Shown here piece after piece: positions 23,951 through 31,276 of a stretch of 39,361 bases of DNA (its first letter is position 1; the number at the start of each line of letters is the position of its first letter). Source of the DNA: Hyphomicrobiales bacterium. GTDB taxonomy: Bacteria; Pseudomonadota; Alphaproteobacteria; Rhizobiales; Rhizobiaceae. The position numbers were made by a program, and so were the translations under genes. The stretch spans positions 1 through 39,361 of the forward strand of contig UCOA01000043.1 in NCBI GenBank assembly GCA_900474095.1. Direction: 5' to 3'. The notes under the pieces are model-generated. The model did no database searches. It worked only from the letters and a program-made list of their open reading frames with translations, and had not been told where the DNA came from.

Positions 23951-24287
23951 GCGGCGACCTCCCATAGAACCTTGCGACCGTCGAACTGGCCGGACTGCCG
24001 AACGCGTCCTGCAGTCGTCAGTTGGGTGAGGACCGCCGACAGGCGGTGTGCGATGTCTGAGAGATTGGCTGGCTCGCTCGCGATGCCGACGACGGCTTGG
24101 CCTTTCGAGAGCGGTTACCCTGTTCAGGTCCCGTCAGCGCCCATCCCTGATAGTCGGGCTCGTAGCTCAGGATGACGCGGTCCAGCGCTCTCATCAGCTC
24201 CTGAAGGTCCACCCGCTCCCTATCAAGCTGCTGCAGCCTGTCAGTCAAGGCGGCTCGCTTCTGCTTCAACTCGTACGCTACACTCAT
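23947..24287 (-). pseudogene. Frameshifted small coiled-coil/winged-helix gene of the transposon
   Basis: From ATG 24,287, preceded by GGAG six bases away, the reading is MSVAYELKQKRAALTDRLQQ then LDRERVDLQELMRALDRVIL, a heptad-like helix. It remains sensible to YEPDYQGWALTGPEQGNRS, after which this frame becomes Ser/Arg-rich noise. A shift near 24,110 gives a protein-like C-terminus, NLSDIAHRLSAVLTQLTTAG then RVRQSGQFDGRKVLWEVAA, ending at a TAG that overlaps the transposase stop. The total of 341 bases is not a multiple of three. It is either a gene broken by one frameshift or a sequencing error. Function not recognised. Confidence 0.6.
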
Positions 24288-24340
24288 TCGAGGCTCCGTT
24301 TTCACCGGAAACCAAGGTAGTCGGGATGCCATTTCAGGTC

Positions 24341-24365
24341 TGGTGGTTTTTGCTACCTAATGCCG
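24341..24365 (-). repeat. Transposon right terminal inverted repeat
   Basis: 25-base end reading CGGCATTAGGTAGCAAAA on the minus strand, matching the left end with one mismatch. Confidence 0.88.
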
Positions 24366-24373
24366 GAATTTTG
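24366..24373. repeat. Target site duplication, right copy
   Basis: GAATTTTG directly adjoining the right inverted repeat, identical to 19,831-19,838. Confidence 0.85.
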
Positions 24374-24529
24374 CATAGGGTGAAATGGAGCTATTGTGAT
24401 TTCATCATAAAGTACCGCCGTGAGATCTCGCCTAAAAAAGATTTCACAAAGCGATTAGTCGCAACAGAGATTCCATATCAAGTCGCGCATCACTCGTGTA
24501 GGCCTGCGGTTCGAATGCATTCGAAAGGC

Positions 24530-24570
24530 GCTAGCACTACATTGGCATAATCTGCCAAAGTAGTGCTAGC
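24530..24570. repeat. 41-bp near-perfect palindrome
   Basis: Two 18-base arms (GCTAGCACTACATTGGCA and TGCCAAAGTAGTGCTAGC) pair at 17 of 18 positions around the loop TAATC. There is no T-run on either side to suggest a terminator. Its last bases (CTAG, 24,566-24,569) are also the left target duplication of the adjoining IS701-type remnant, so the remnant sits at the foot of the hairpin. Confidence 0.8.
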
Positions 24571-24764
24571 ATTACAGTTGCATATTTATCTATAGTCTGA
24601 ATCTGTTTACGCAGGAGCGAGTTGCAGCATCTTCGAACCTTTTCCTGGACGGCTTGTTGGGTGACGAGCGGCGTAAGACAGGTTGGATGCGCGCTGAGGC
24701 AGCCGGTGATCCCGGCCCGTGGCGGTCGACGAGCTCACCTGAAAACTAAATTGCAACTGTAATG
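24570..24764. mobile_element. 195-bp IS701-family remnant (internally deleted, MITE-like)
   Basis: Bounded by perfect 13-base inverted repeats CATTACAGTTGCA (24,570-24,582) and TGCAACTGTAATG (24,752-24,764), with CTAG on both outer sides as a 4-bp target duplication. Between them, on the plus strand from about 24,635, is FLDGLLGDERRKTGWMRAEA then AGDPGPWR, the N-terminal signature of IS701-type DDE transposases, followed shortly by a stop. Everything after that N-terminus is deleted up to the right end. Such a remnant could be moved only by a full-length relative in trans. Confidence 0.75.
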
Positions 24765-24844
24765 CTAGACTAGCGGCCAACAACTTCAACTCCGGTTAAC
24801 CTGACATCACCCGTCAGACTATTGGGCCGGACGCGGTGCGCCAA

Positions 24845-26776
24845 TCACGATGCAGAATGCTGCTCAACCGGCAGTGTGAACTGAAACACGGCGCCCTGCG
24901 GTTCGTTGGCCTCGGCCCATAGCCGACCACCATGCGCTTCGATGATCGAACTGCAGATCGACAGCCCGATGCCTAGGCCGCTGGACTTCGTAGTATGGAA
25001 GGCCTCGAACAGCCGCTCTTCCGCCACGGGCGTCAGACCCGGGCCCGAATCGCGCACGGCGACGCGCACGCCTTCCGGTTCGGCCGTGGTGGTGACCTGC
25101 AACTCGCGCTGCCCTTCCGCCATGCCGGCCATCGCCTCCAGCGCGTTCATCATCAGGTTGAGGATCACTTGTTGAAGCTGCACCCTGTCGCCCTCGATGA
25201 GCTGCAAACCGGCCCCAAGTTCCATTCGCACCGAGACGCCGTTCTTCACCGCTTCGCCCCGGGTGATCTCGATCACCTCGCGAATCGCGCCGTTTATCTC
25301 AAAGCGCTCCTTCGGTGACGGCGCTTTTCTGACCAGATCTCGGATTCGGCCGATGACATCGCTAGCTCGATTGCCGTCCTGAACAATGCGGGTCAGTGCC
25401 TTCCGCACCTCCTCCAGATCCGGCGGTCGGCGAGCCAGCCAGCGGAGCGCGGCCTCGGCATTGGTGACCGCCGCGGCGATGGGCTGTTTCACTTCATGGG
25501 CGATGGATGCTGTTAGCTGGCCCATGGTTGCGATGCGGGCGGCGTGAGCCAGTTCCGCCTGTGCCTGCTGCAGCGCTTGTTCGCCGCGTTTGCGTTCGGT
25601 CAGATCGAGGACAAAGGCAACGCCTTGCTCTCCTGTTTCGCCGAACTGCGCCGCACCAATCAGCACCGGCACGCGGCTCCCGTCCTTCCGGATGTATTCC
25701 TCTTCGTATGGCTGAAAGGCACCGGTCAGCCTCATCTCGGCCATCGCACGCTGGGTGCGGTCCTGCCATTCCGGTGCGGTGAGGGTCCGTTGGGTGACGG
25801 AACCGTTGACAAGGTCTTCGCGGTCATATCCCACGATCCGCAGGAACGCGTCATTGACGCCCCGAAACGCAACGTCCTGGTCCTCAGGCGTCCGGCCAAC
25901 GAGCTGCCAAGTGAAGACGCCGATGATGTTGGCATCGACCAAGCACCGGATCCGCGCCTCGCGTTCGGCAAGGTCGCGAAAGGCAGCATGCAGGTTGTGA
26001 GATAAAGAGTTGAAGGCCGTGGTTACCCGCTGCATTTCGTCGTCGTGCCGCGGTCGACGGCGCTTCAAGCACAACTCCAAGGGCGAGTCATAAATCCGAT
26101 AGCTGCCAACTTGCGCTGCGATCGCGGACAGATGACGCGTGACCAGATAGTTGAAGAAGAAAATGATGAAGAGCGCGACCAGAAAGATTTCAGTTGCCTG
26201 AGTCGCAAAAACCCTTGCTGCAGTATCCGTTAGCCGACGATAAGCATTGGCCAGCGTGGCTTCGACACGGAGTGTGCCGATCACTCTGTCCTGCCCTTGC
26301 ACCGTGTGAGTCAGCGGATAGTCCCGCGTAACAACCGGCGGCTCGGGGGTCTCGCCGACCTGAACGACAAGCGGTTTGATTGAAATGCCGGTGTCGCGGA
26401 CTTCGGCGGCACGAATATCGGCCTGCTGAAGGATTCCCATGAGTTGGAGTCGCAGCTGTGTCTCGTCGAGAGTCCAAAGACTCTCTGCCAGGCTGTCCAG
26501 ATAGCTCTTGCCGATCAGGTCGAGTCTTGACCGTATGGCCGCTACATCGCGCTGATAGTCGGTGTAGAGCTGAATCCCGGCCAGGACGAAGGTCACGAAC
26601 GTGCTGAATAACAGAATGCCGATCAGCAGGCGTGCGCCAATGCTGTGACGGGTCGCAGCGAGCTTCCTGAGGTATTCTCGCGCACGGGCCGCCAGCCTGC
26701 GCGCGAAATCCGACAACCATCCTAGGGCTTGGCCCAATTTGCGCTCCCTCGACGTAGCAGCGGAGCCAGGTGGCAC
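24845..26776 (-). CDS. Membrane sensor histidine kinase with PAS domain
   Basis: A 643-residue sensor kinase. Two membrane spans (about residues 47-72, RLLIGILLFSTFVTFVLAGI, and about 195-215, EIFLVALFIIFFFNYLVT) enclose a periplasmic sensor region of some 120 residues. A linker and a PAS domain follow (DANIIGVFTW to FVLDLTERKRGEQAL), then the dimerisation helix with the phosphoacceptor His427 (GQLTASIAHEVKQPI) and a complete HATPase domain (N box NLMMNALEA, G1 DSGPGL, G2 GLGIGL). There is no receiver domain and no response-regulator gene beside it, so the partner is elsewhere. The start is a GTG at 26,776. A periplasmic binding protein gene lies just upstream on the same strand and may supply the stimulus (inference). 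Confidence 0.9.
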   Translation of the reverse strand: MPPGSAATSRERKLGQALGWLSDFARRLAARAREYLRKLAATRHSIGARLLIGILLFSTFVTFVLAGIQLYTDYQRDVAAIRSRLDLIGKSYLDSLAESLWTLDETQLRLQLMGILQQADIRAAEVRDTGISIKPLVVQVGETPEPPVVTRDYPLTHTVQGQDRVIGTLRVEATLANAYRRLTDTAARVFATQATEIFLVALFIIFFFNYLVTRHLSAIAAQVGSYRIYDSPLELCLKRRRPRHDDEMQRVTTAFNSLSHNLHAAFRDLAEREARIRCLVDANIIGVFTWQLVGRTPEDQDVAFRGVNDAFLRIVGYDREDLVNGSVTQRTLTAPEWQDRTQRAMAEMRLTGAFQPYEEEYIRKDGSRVPVLIGAAQFGETGEQGVAFVLDLTERKRGEQALQQAQAELAHAARIATMGQLTASIAHEVKQPIAAAVTNAEAALRWLARRPPDLEEVRKALTRIVQDGNRASDVIGRIRDLVRKAPSPKERFEINGAIREVIEITRGEAVKNGVSVRMELGAGLQLIEGDRVQLQQVILNLMMNALEAMAGMAEGQRELQVTTTAEPEGVRVAVRDSGPGLTPVAEERLFEAFHTTKSSGLGIGLSICSSIIEAHGGRLWAEANEPQGAVFQFTLPVEQHSAS

Positions 26777-27134
26777 ATAGACCTTCGTTTGTCGCCGTTT
26801 CTCTAACGCCGAGCAACGATGCTGACTGTCGCGTCCGGCTCATACGTCTCGTGAATGATAGCAAGCTTCTCAGCGGTCGACCAGCGACGGCGCCGCTCAG
26901 GCCCGGACAGGACCTCGATCTTAGGATGGTGACTAGTCATAATGGCACATTACCTCGCACACTTATCAAGTGGGAGATCGTGTCGGGATATTTACGGGGC
27001 CATTACACTGTCGTAGCGGGCCGTTCCACCTCATCAATCAAGGTAAGACTGGTATTGCCTCAGCTAAGGCTGGAGGCGATCCAACTTGTCGTCCGGCGTT
27101 AACAGGTCACGGCCTTGGCCCGGAACACAATTCG
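26777..27134. other. Non-coding gap between kinase and binding-protein genes
   Basis: 358 bases. Both flanking genes are on the minus strand, so this is the kinase 5-prime region. I see no convincing gene and no clear promoter or terminator; short readings here have no protein-like character. Confidence 0.4.
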
Positions 27135-27914
27135 CTATCGGCCTTGCGACTGCCGTTCCCGGATCGCGTTGTTGAAACGCTGCACGACATCCTCGGCAAC
27201 GCCGAAAGAAAACATGTAATGCAACGGGTCCGCTGGCTGTTCCTTTATCGCGTATCGATGGAAGGGAAATGGAGACCGTCGTAGTTCTGTCTGGGCGACA
27301 CCGTCTTCGATTATAAAACCGTCGATACGGCCGGCACCGAGCATCCCAATCAACTGATCATTGTCGTTCAATTCGGCCAAGGTCACGTTGTTCTCTTTGT
27401 TTCTTACAATGCCCTCGATCTGTTCGCCATAGAAATTCCCGCGGAAGACCCCGATGGTGACTGGATCACTCACCGTCCTTTCGGACCGTATCCAGTCGTT
27501 CAGGGAAACCGAGTCGGCGCCGTCGCCGGCTTTGGACCGGGTGACCAGGAGGAATTGTTCGTGACGGTAGGGGATCGAAAATCTGGCGAATTCGGCGCGT
27601 TCTGCCGAATACCCGGCGCCATACAGAAGTTGGAGTTCGCCGGCACCCAGCATTTTCAACGCACGCACCCAAGGTACCTGAAGGAAATCAAGTTTGCATC
27701 CGGTCGTATCGGCCGTCGACTTCAAGAGGTCATACTCCAGACCATGAAAATTCCCTCGCTCGTACGTAAAATACGGGGGCCATTCATCCCAGCCAACGCG
27801 CAACTCGCAAGCGGCGTTGGCCAACCCCGGTGCCGCGCAAGTGCACAGGAAGACAAATCCAGCGAGCAAGAACCGAACGAACATTCCAAAGCGCCCCGGT
27901 TGGCTGAAAGACAT
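27135..27914 (-). CDS. Periplasmic amino-acid-type substrate-binding protein (SBP family 3)
   Basis: A 259-residue exported protein. A hydrophobic signal (FVRFLLAGFVFLCTCAAPGL) ends near ANA; the mature part opens CELRVGWDEWPPYFTYERGN then FHGLEYDLLK, the classic family 3 opening, and includes LQLLYGAGYSAERAEFARFS and IGVFRGNFYGEQIE. It is shorter in the C-terminal lobe motifs than transporter-linked members, and no permease or ATPase lies nearby, so it may be a sensor partner or orphan rather than part of an importer. Located 358 bp upstream of the histidine kinase on the same strand. Confidence 0.82.
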   Translation of the reverse strand: MSFSQPGRFGMFVRFLLAGFVFLCTCAAPGLANAACELRVGWDEWPPYFTYERGNFHGLEYDLLKSTADTTGCKLDFLQVPWVRALKMLGAGELQLLYGAGYSAERAEFARFSIPYRHEQFLLVTRSKAGDGADSVSLNDWIRSERTVSDPVTIGVFRGNFYGEQIEGIVRNKENNVTLAELNDNDQLIGMLGAGRIDGFIIEDGVAQTELRRSPFPFHRYAIKEQPADPLHYMFSFGVAEDVVQRFNNAIRERQSQGR

Positions 27915-28396
27915 CTATCTGGTCAGCCGGTGTACCGAAGATGACTCCTGGCCTCGGGTACCATGGCTGCGCAGCTGATGCGCGAAATGGCCCAAGGAGC
28001 AGCGTTGCAGCGAAGCACATCGTGACCGACACGCATGCTTGGCTCGTTCTTTGCGCCACGCGGCATGACACCCGCAATAATACCTCAGCACCGCCCCGCG
28101 GAAAACAACTTTCCGTGTAGGCGCATGTGCCGGGAGACCAGATCAAGATGCTTTCATCCGATTATTCGACCACATTCAGTGAACTGTGGGCGAATGATCC
28201 GGAATTCGCCAGCCGACTCGCTGAGTGCCTCGCATTGATCCGCTCCTTGCCGGAAAGCATCATATCTGCCACAACCAAAAGCGACCTCCTTGGCCCGCTG
28301 CGGTTGCAAACGGCGTTTCGATAACATTGACGCTTCGCTGCCTGTATCCCCGAGCAAATCGCGCTGACCGCAGTTTTTGGAGGTCTCCTTGACGGC
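27915..28396. other. Mostly non-coding region
   Basis: About 480 bases. One small plus-strand reading from ATG 28,148 (MLSSDYSTTFSELWANDPEF, 58 residues, ending near 28,324) has acceptable composition and a GGGAG ten bases upstream, but no recognised family; I would not call it a gene without homologues. Nothing else is convincing. Confidence 0.35.
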
Positions 28397-28417
28397 GCCA
28401 TCCGAAACTCGGATGGC
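28397..28417 (-). terminator. Hairpin downstream of the cold-shock gene
   Basis: Perfect 9-base stem GCCATCCGA / TCGGATGGC with a three-base loop, 26 bp past the cold-shock stop. No U-tract follows directly, so it may be an attenuating or RNA-stabilising hairpin rather than a classical intrinsic terminator. Confidence 0.5.
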
Positions 28418-28442
28418 GGCTGATCCCTAGCGGAAGCAATGA

Positions 28443-28646
28443 TCAAAGCACGCTGACGTTTTCAGCCTTAGACTTTCCGGTCTTGCGATCTTGGCCCAGC
28501 TCGTAGCTCACTTTCTGCCCGTCTCTGAGTGTGCTGGCCCCCTGGAGAGCAGATACATGCACGAACACGTCAGCTCCCCCATTCTCGGGCGTAATGAAGC
28601 CAAATCCTTTGTCTTCGTTGAAAAACTTAACGGTCCCGGTAGCCAT
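28443..28646 (-). CDS. Cold-shock domain protein
   Basis: A 67-residue CspA-type protein: a single beta-barrel that binds single-stranded RNA/DNA and melts mRNA structure. [20 protein letters not shown] contains the first strand and RNP1 (KGFGFI); RNP2 is DVFVHVSAL; the C-terminus [20 protein letters not shown] matches the family. The ATG at 28,646 is preceded by a strong GGAGGAG; a longer reading to 28,724 is not needed. Monocistronic, followed by a 9-bp hairpin. Rhizobia usually encode several such paralogues; which condition induces this one cannot be told from sequence. Confidence 0.95.
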   Translation of the reverse strand: MATGTVKFFNEDKGFGFITPENGGADVFVHVSALQGASTLRDGQKVSYELGQDRKTGKSKAENVSVL

Positions 28647-28840
28647 AAGAACTCCTCCTCGCTCCCGCGGCTGCTTGCCGCAATGAGAAACGTATATCTC
28701 GACAGTTTCATCCGCAACATACAACTAGGTGGCCGACGGCATGCTGGCCTACGCACTGGCGCCTGATTGGTTCAGGTCGGCGATAGCCGAAGGTCAGTGG
28801 GCGAAGCCGAAGTGACCAAGAACCTCCCTCTGCGCCATGT

Positions 28841-28948
28841 GACCCCGCCGAAGATGTCGCCGCCATGGTGGCCTTCCTCGCCAGCAGCCACTGCCGCCAT
28901 GCCACTGGATCGACCATCGACATTAAAGGCGCCGACTGTGTTCGCTGA
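28841..28948 (+). pseudogene. C-terminal fragment of a short-chain dehydrogenase
   Basis: The plus-strand frame reads DPAEDVAAMVAFLASSHCRH then ATGSTIDIKGADCVR and a stop, which matches the last 30 or so residues of classical short-chain dehydrogenases (the P-E-D-V-A-x-x-V-x-F-L-A-S and T-G-x-x-I-x-V-x-G-G elements). No Rossmann or YxxxK region precedes it; upstream sequence in this frame is not SDR-like. A relic left by deletion. Confidence 0.55.
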
Positions 28949-29213
28949 AGCTGCTTCATTGATCGAGTGTCTTCTGAAGCATCGAAGTCTGCAGGAAGTT
29001 TGACCCCGCGCGCGCCCTTTCACAAAAGCTCCATATGTATGCTTACGCCGGGCAGGCCGATGTGCGTGTCGCTGTTTCGTTTCCCTTCAGAGCTACCACC
29101 ATGAGGGCCGCAGGCAACCAAAGCGAACATCAACTTTAAAATGGGGGGCACGACATGACTTGCGCTCTTCGCGGCCCCGGTGGCGAACTGACTTTGGCAG
29201 CCACAGATTTGAG

Positions 29214-30680
29214 TCAAGCCTCTTTCAGTGTCATCGACCCGTCGAGGCTACCGATAAGCGTCGAACTCGCCTGGTTCAGTCCCACCACATCCACGGGAAT
29301 GCTGTGCGCCTGGAACCGCTGAACCACCCGGTCGAGGGCCGCGACGGCGGTGATGTCCCAGAAGTGTGCTTGCGACACATCGATAAGGACCCTCATGCCG
29401 CTCGCGTCCCGAATCTCGAACGCCTCGATGAAGATGTCTGCCGATGCGAAGAAGACTTGGCCCGAGACACGATATCTCAAACGACCAGCAGCAGCGTCGG
29501 TCTCGGTTTCCACCCGCAATAGACGGGCAACCTTGAACGTGAAGAACACACCGCTCAGGAGGACACCCACCGTAACACCCAGTGCCAGGTTGGTGGTGAA
29601 CACCGTGACGAGAACGGTTGCAACCATGACGGCGCTAGACATCTTGGGATGGACGACCACCGTCCGCAATGACGACCAGTCGAACGTGTCGATCGACACC
29701 ATCACCATGATGGCCACCAGTGCCGCCACGGGAACCTGAGAAACCCATGGCTTGAGCAAGACCATCAGAACCAGCAGGAAGGCACTTGCGAACAGGGTGG
29801 AGAGACGACCGCGCCCGCCGTACTTCACGTTGCCGACGGTCTGGCCGATCATGCCGCAGCCGGCGATCCCGCCGAACAGGCTCGCCGCAGCGTTGGCGAT
29901 GCCGAGGCCCGTGCACTCCCTGTTCTTCGAACTCGGCGTGTCAGTGAGGTCGTCAACGACGCTGGCCGTCATCATGGACTCGAGCAAGCCGACCATGGCG
30001 ATGGCGAGTGCTGGTGCGGCGATGATTGTCAGCGTTTCCCAAGTCAGCGGAACCGCTGGCCACCCGAAGATTGGAAGGGAGTCCGGCAGCTTCCCGAGAT
30101 CGGCAATGGTCATGACCGGAAGCTGCAAGGCGATCGAAGCGACGGTGAGAACGAGAATGCAGATCAACGGCGACGGGATCGACGTCATAATTCTCGGGAC
30201 AAGGTAGATGACCGCCAGCCCGGCCGCCAGCAGGGCGTAGGAAATCCAGTCTCCGCCGATGATGTGCGGAAGTTGGGCCGCGAAGATCAGGATCGCGAGC
30301 GCGTTGACGAAACCCGTGCGGACCGACTTTGAAACGAACCGCATGAGAACGCCAAGACGCAAGAGGCCGAACAGGACTTGGAAAACGCCCGCCAGCAAAC
30401 CGGCGGCTAAGAGGTAAGATAGTCCGTGTGCGTGTACGAGGGGCGCCGCAACAAGCGCGACCGATCCTGCGGCGGCCGAGATCATGGCGGGGCGTCCACC
30501 CGTGAAGGCGATAACGACGCCGATTATGAAGGATGCGAACAGGCCGACCTGGGGGTCGACCCCCGCCACGAAGGAAAAGGCGATGACCTCGGGGATCAGT
30601 GCGAACGTCGCGACGGCTCCGGCGAGCATTTCGCGTATGGGATTGGCGAACCAATCCCGACGGATGGATGAAAGTTGCAT
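29214..30680 (-). CDS. SulP-family anion transporter with STAS domain
   Basis: A 488-residue inner-membrane transporter of the SulP (SLC26) family, carrying sulfate, bicarbonate or another anion. The N-terminal part contains GAVATFALIPEVIAFSFVAG, the conserved SulP opening; a hydrophobic core of about a dozen spans follows, including IAGCGMIGQTVGNVKYGGRG, a conserved loop. The cytoplasmic STAS domain occupies roughly the last 110 residues (MRVLIDVSQAHFWDITAVAA). I chose the ATG at 30,680 (MQLSSIRRDWF), as in relatives; an ATG at 30,701 adds seven residues. No strong Shine-Dalgarno before either. Stands alone, so the substrate cannot be inferred from context. Confidence 0.9.
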   Translation of the reverse strand: MQLSSIRRDWFANPIREMLAGAVATFALIPEVIAFSFVAGVDPQVGLFASFIIGVVIAFTGGRPAMISAAAGSVALVAAPLVHAHGLSYLLAAGLLAGVFQVLFGLLRLGVLMRFVSKSVRTGFVNALAILIFAAQLPHIIGGDWISYALLAAGLAVIYLVPRIMTSIPSPLICILVLTVASIALQLPVMTIADLGKLPDSLPIFGWPAVPLTWETLTIIAAPALAIAMVGLLESMMTASVVDDLTDTPSSKNRECTGLGIANAAASLFGGIAGCGMIGQTVGNVKYGGRGRLSTLFASAFLLVLMVLLKPWVSQVPVAALVAIMVMVSIDTFDWSSLRTVVVHPKMSSAVMVATVLVTVFTTNLALGVTVGVLLSGVFFTFKVARLLRVETETDAAAGRLRYRVSGQVFFASADIFIEAFEIRDASGMRVLIDVSQAHFWDITAVAALDRVVQRFQAHSIPVDVVGLNQASSTLIGSLDGSMTLKEA

Positions 30681-31276
30681 ATAACGATTCTCGCAAAGCA
30701 TGGCGAACGCGCTCGGTGAGTGCGTGTCTATATGGCAGCAGGTTTTGCGTTATCTGGCGGATCGGCGGCCAGAAGAGCCACCCGGGGTTTCACCGGGTCC
30801 GTGGTGAGTATTTCGTTTATAATCTGCATTTTTGCCGCAATGCAACATGAATCGCCTGTCGTTGCTTAAGGGCCTGTGACGGTGCCATCCAATCGCGATG
30901 ATACTGACAACAAACCCGCAGAGCACCAGCCCGGTATCATGATCACTCGGCGGTTTCATCGGGAAAAGCTCGAGCCCGTGGTCCCCGACACCAACGACCC
31001 GTTCATTCACCCTTACAGGGTGGATATACGACCACTACGCAGCTCGATATCACCCGTGTCAGTTACCTGGCAGGGAACCAGCCCACGATATTATTATCGC
31101 GGCTGAAAGCTGACGTCATTGGCGTGGTTCGTGGCTGACGACGTGCCGCGGCCGGTTTTGCTGCATTGGGGATCAGGCAGTTGTGACTGATAATCGGTAC
31201 AGGCAAAAAATACAGCTTGCTCTCGTAATGCCGAATATCTCTATTGAAATAGTTCTCACACATTTATGGGGCGGCT
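30681..31276. other. Divergent intergenic region between SulP and Kef-type genes
   Basis: About 600 bases between two divergent transporter genes. Both promoters should lie here, but I could not pick confident -35/-10 pairs. A plus-strand reading at 30,876-31,106 has poor composition and no family, so I do not call it. Confidence 0.4.

Larger units (their letters stand above)
19839..24365. mobile_element. 4.5-kb IS1595-type transposon with redox cargo
   Basis: A 4,527-bp element bounded by 25-base terminal inverted repeats with a single mismatch. The left end reads CGGCATTAGGTAGCAAA-G-ACCACCA (19,839-19,863); the right end in reverse complement reads CGGCATTAGGTAGCAAA-A-ACCACCA (24,341-24,365). 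Perfect 8-bp direct repeats GAATTTTG flank it. Inside are a NADP-oxidoreductase, an azoreductase, a LysR regulator, an IS1595/ISXO2-type transposase and a frameshifted small gene. IS1595 relatives are known to carry passenger genes. The intact target duplication means insertion happened as one unit. The site lies 18 bp after the gntR stop, so no gene appears disrupted. Boundaries are read directly; activity is unknown. Confidence 0.88.

Noticed and set aside
24607-24789. Minus-strand 60-codon reading in the IS701 remnant
   Set aside because: The plus strand here encodes a recognisable transposase N-terminus; the minus reading is incidental.
28127-28324. Possible small gene (58-65 residues)
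   Set aside because: Composition is acceptable and a weak ribosome site exists, but no family, neighbour or conservation evidence is available; mentioned only in the region note.
30876-31106. 76-codon reading between the two transporter genes
   Set aside because: No ribosome site, low-complexity polar composition, no family resemblance; the region is better explained as a divergent promoter region.
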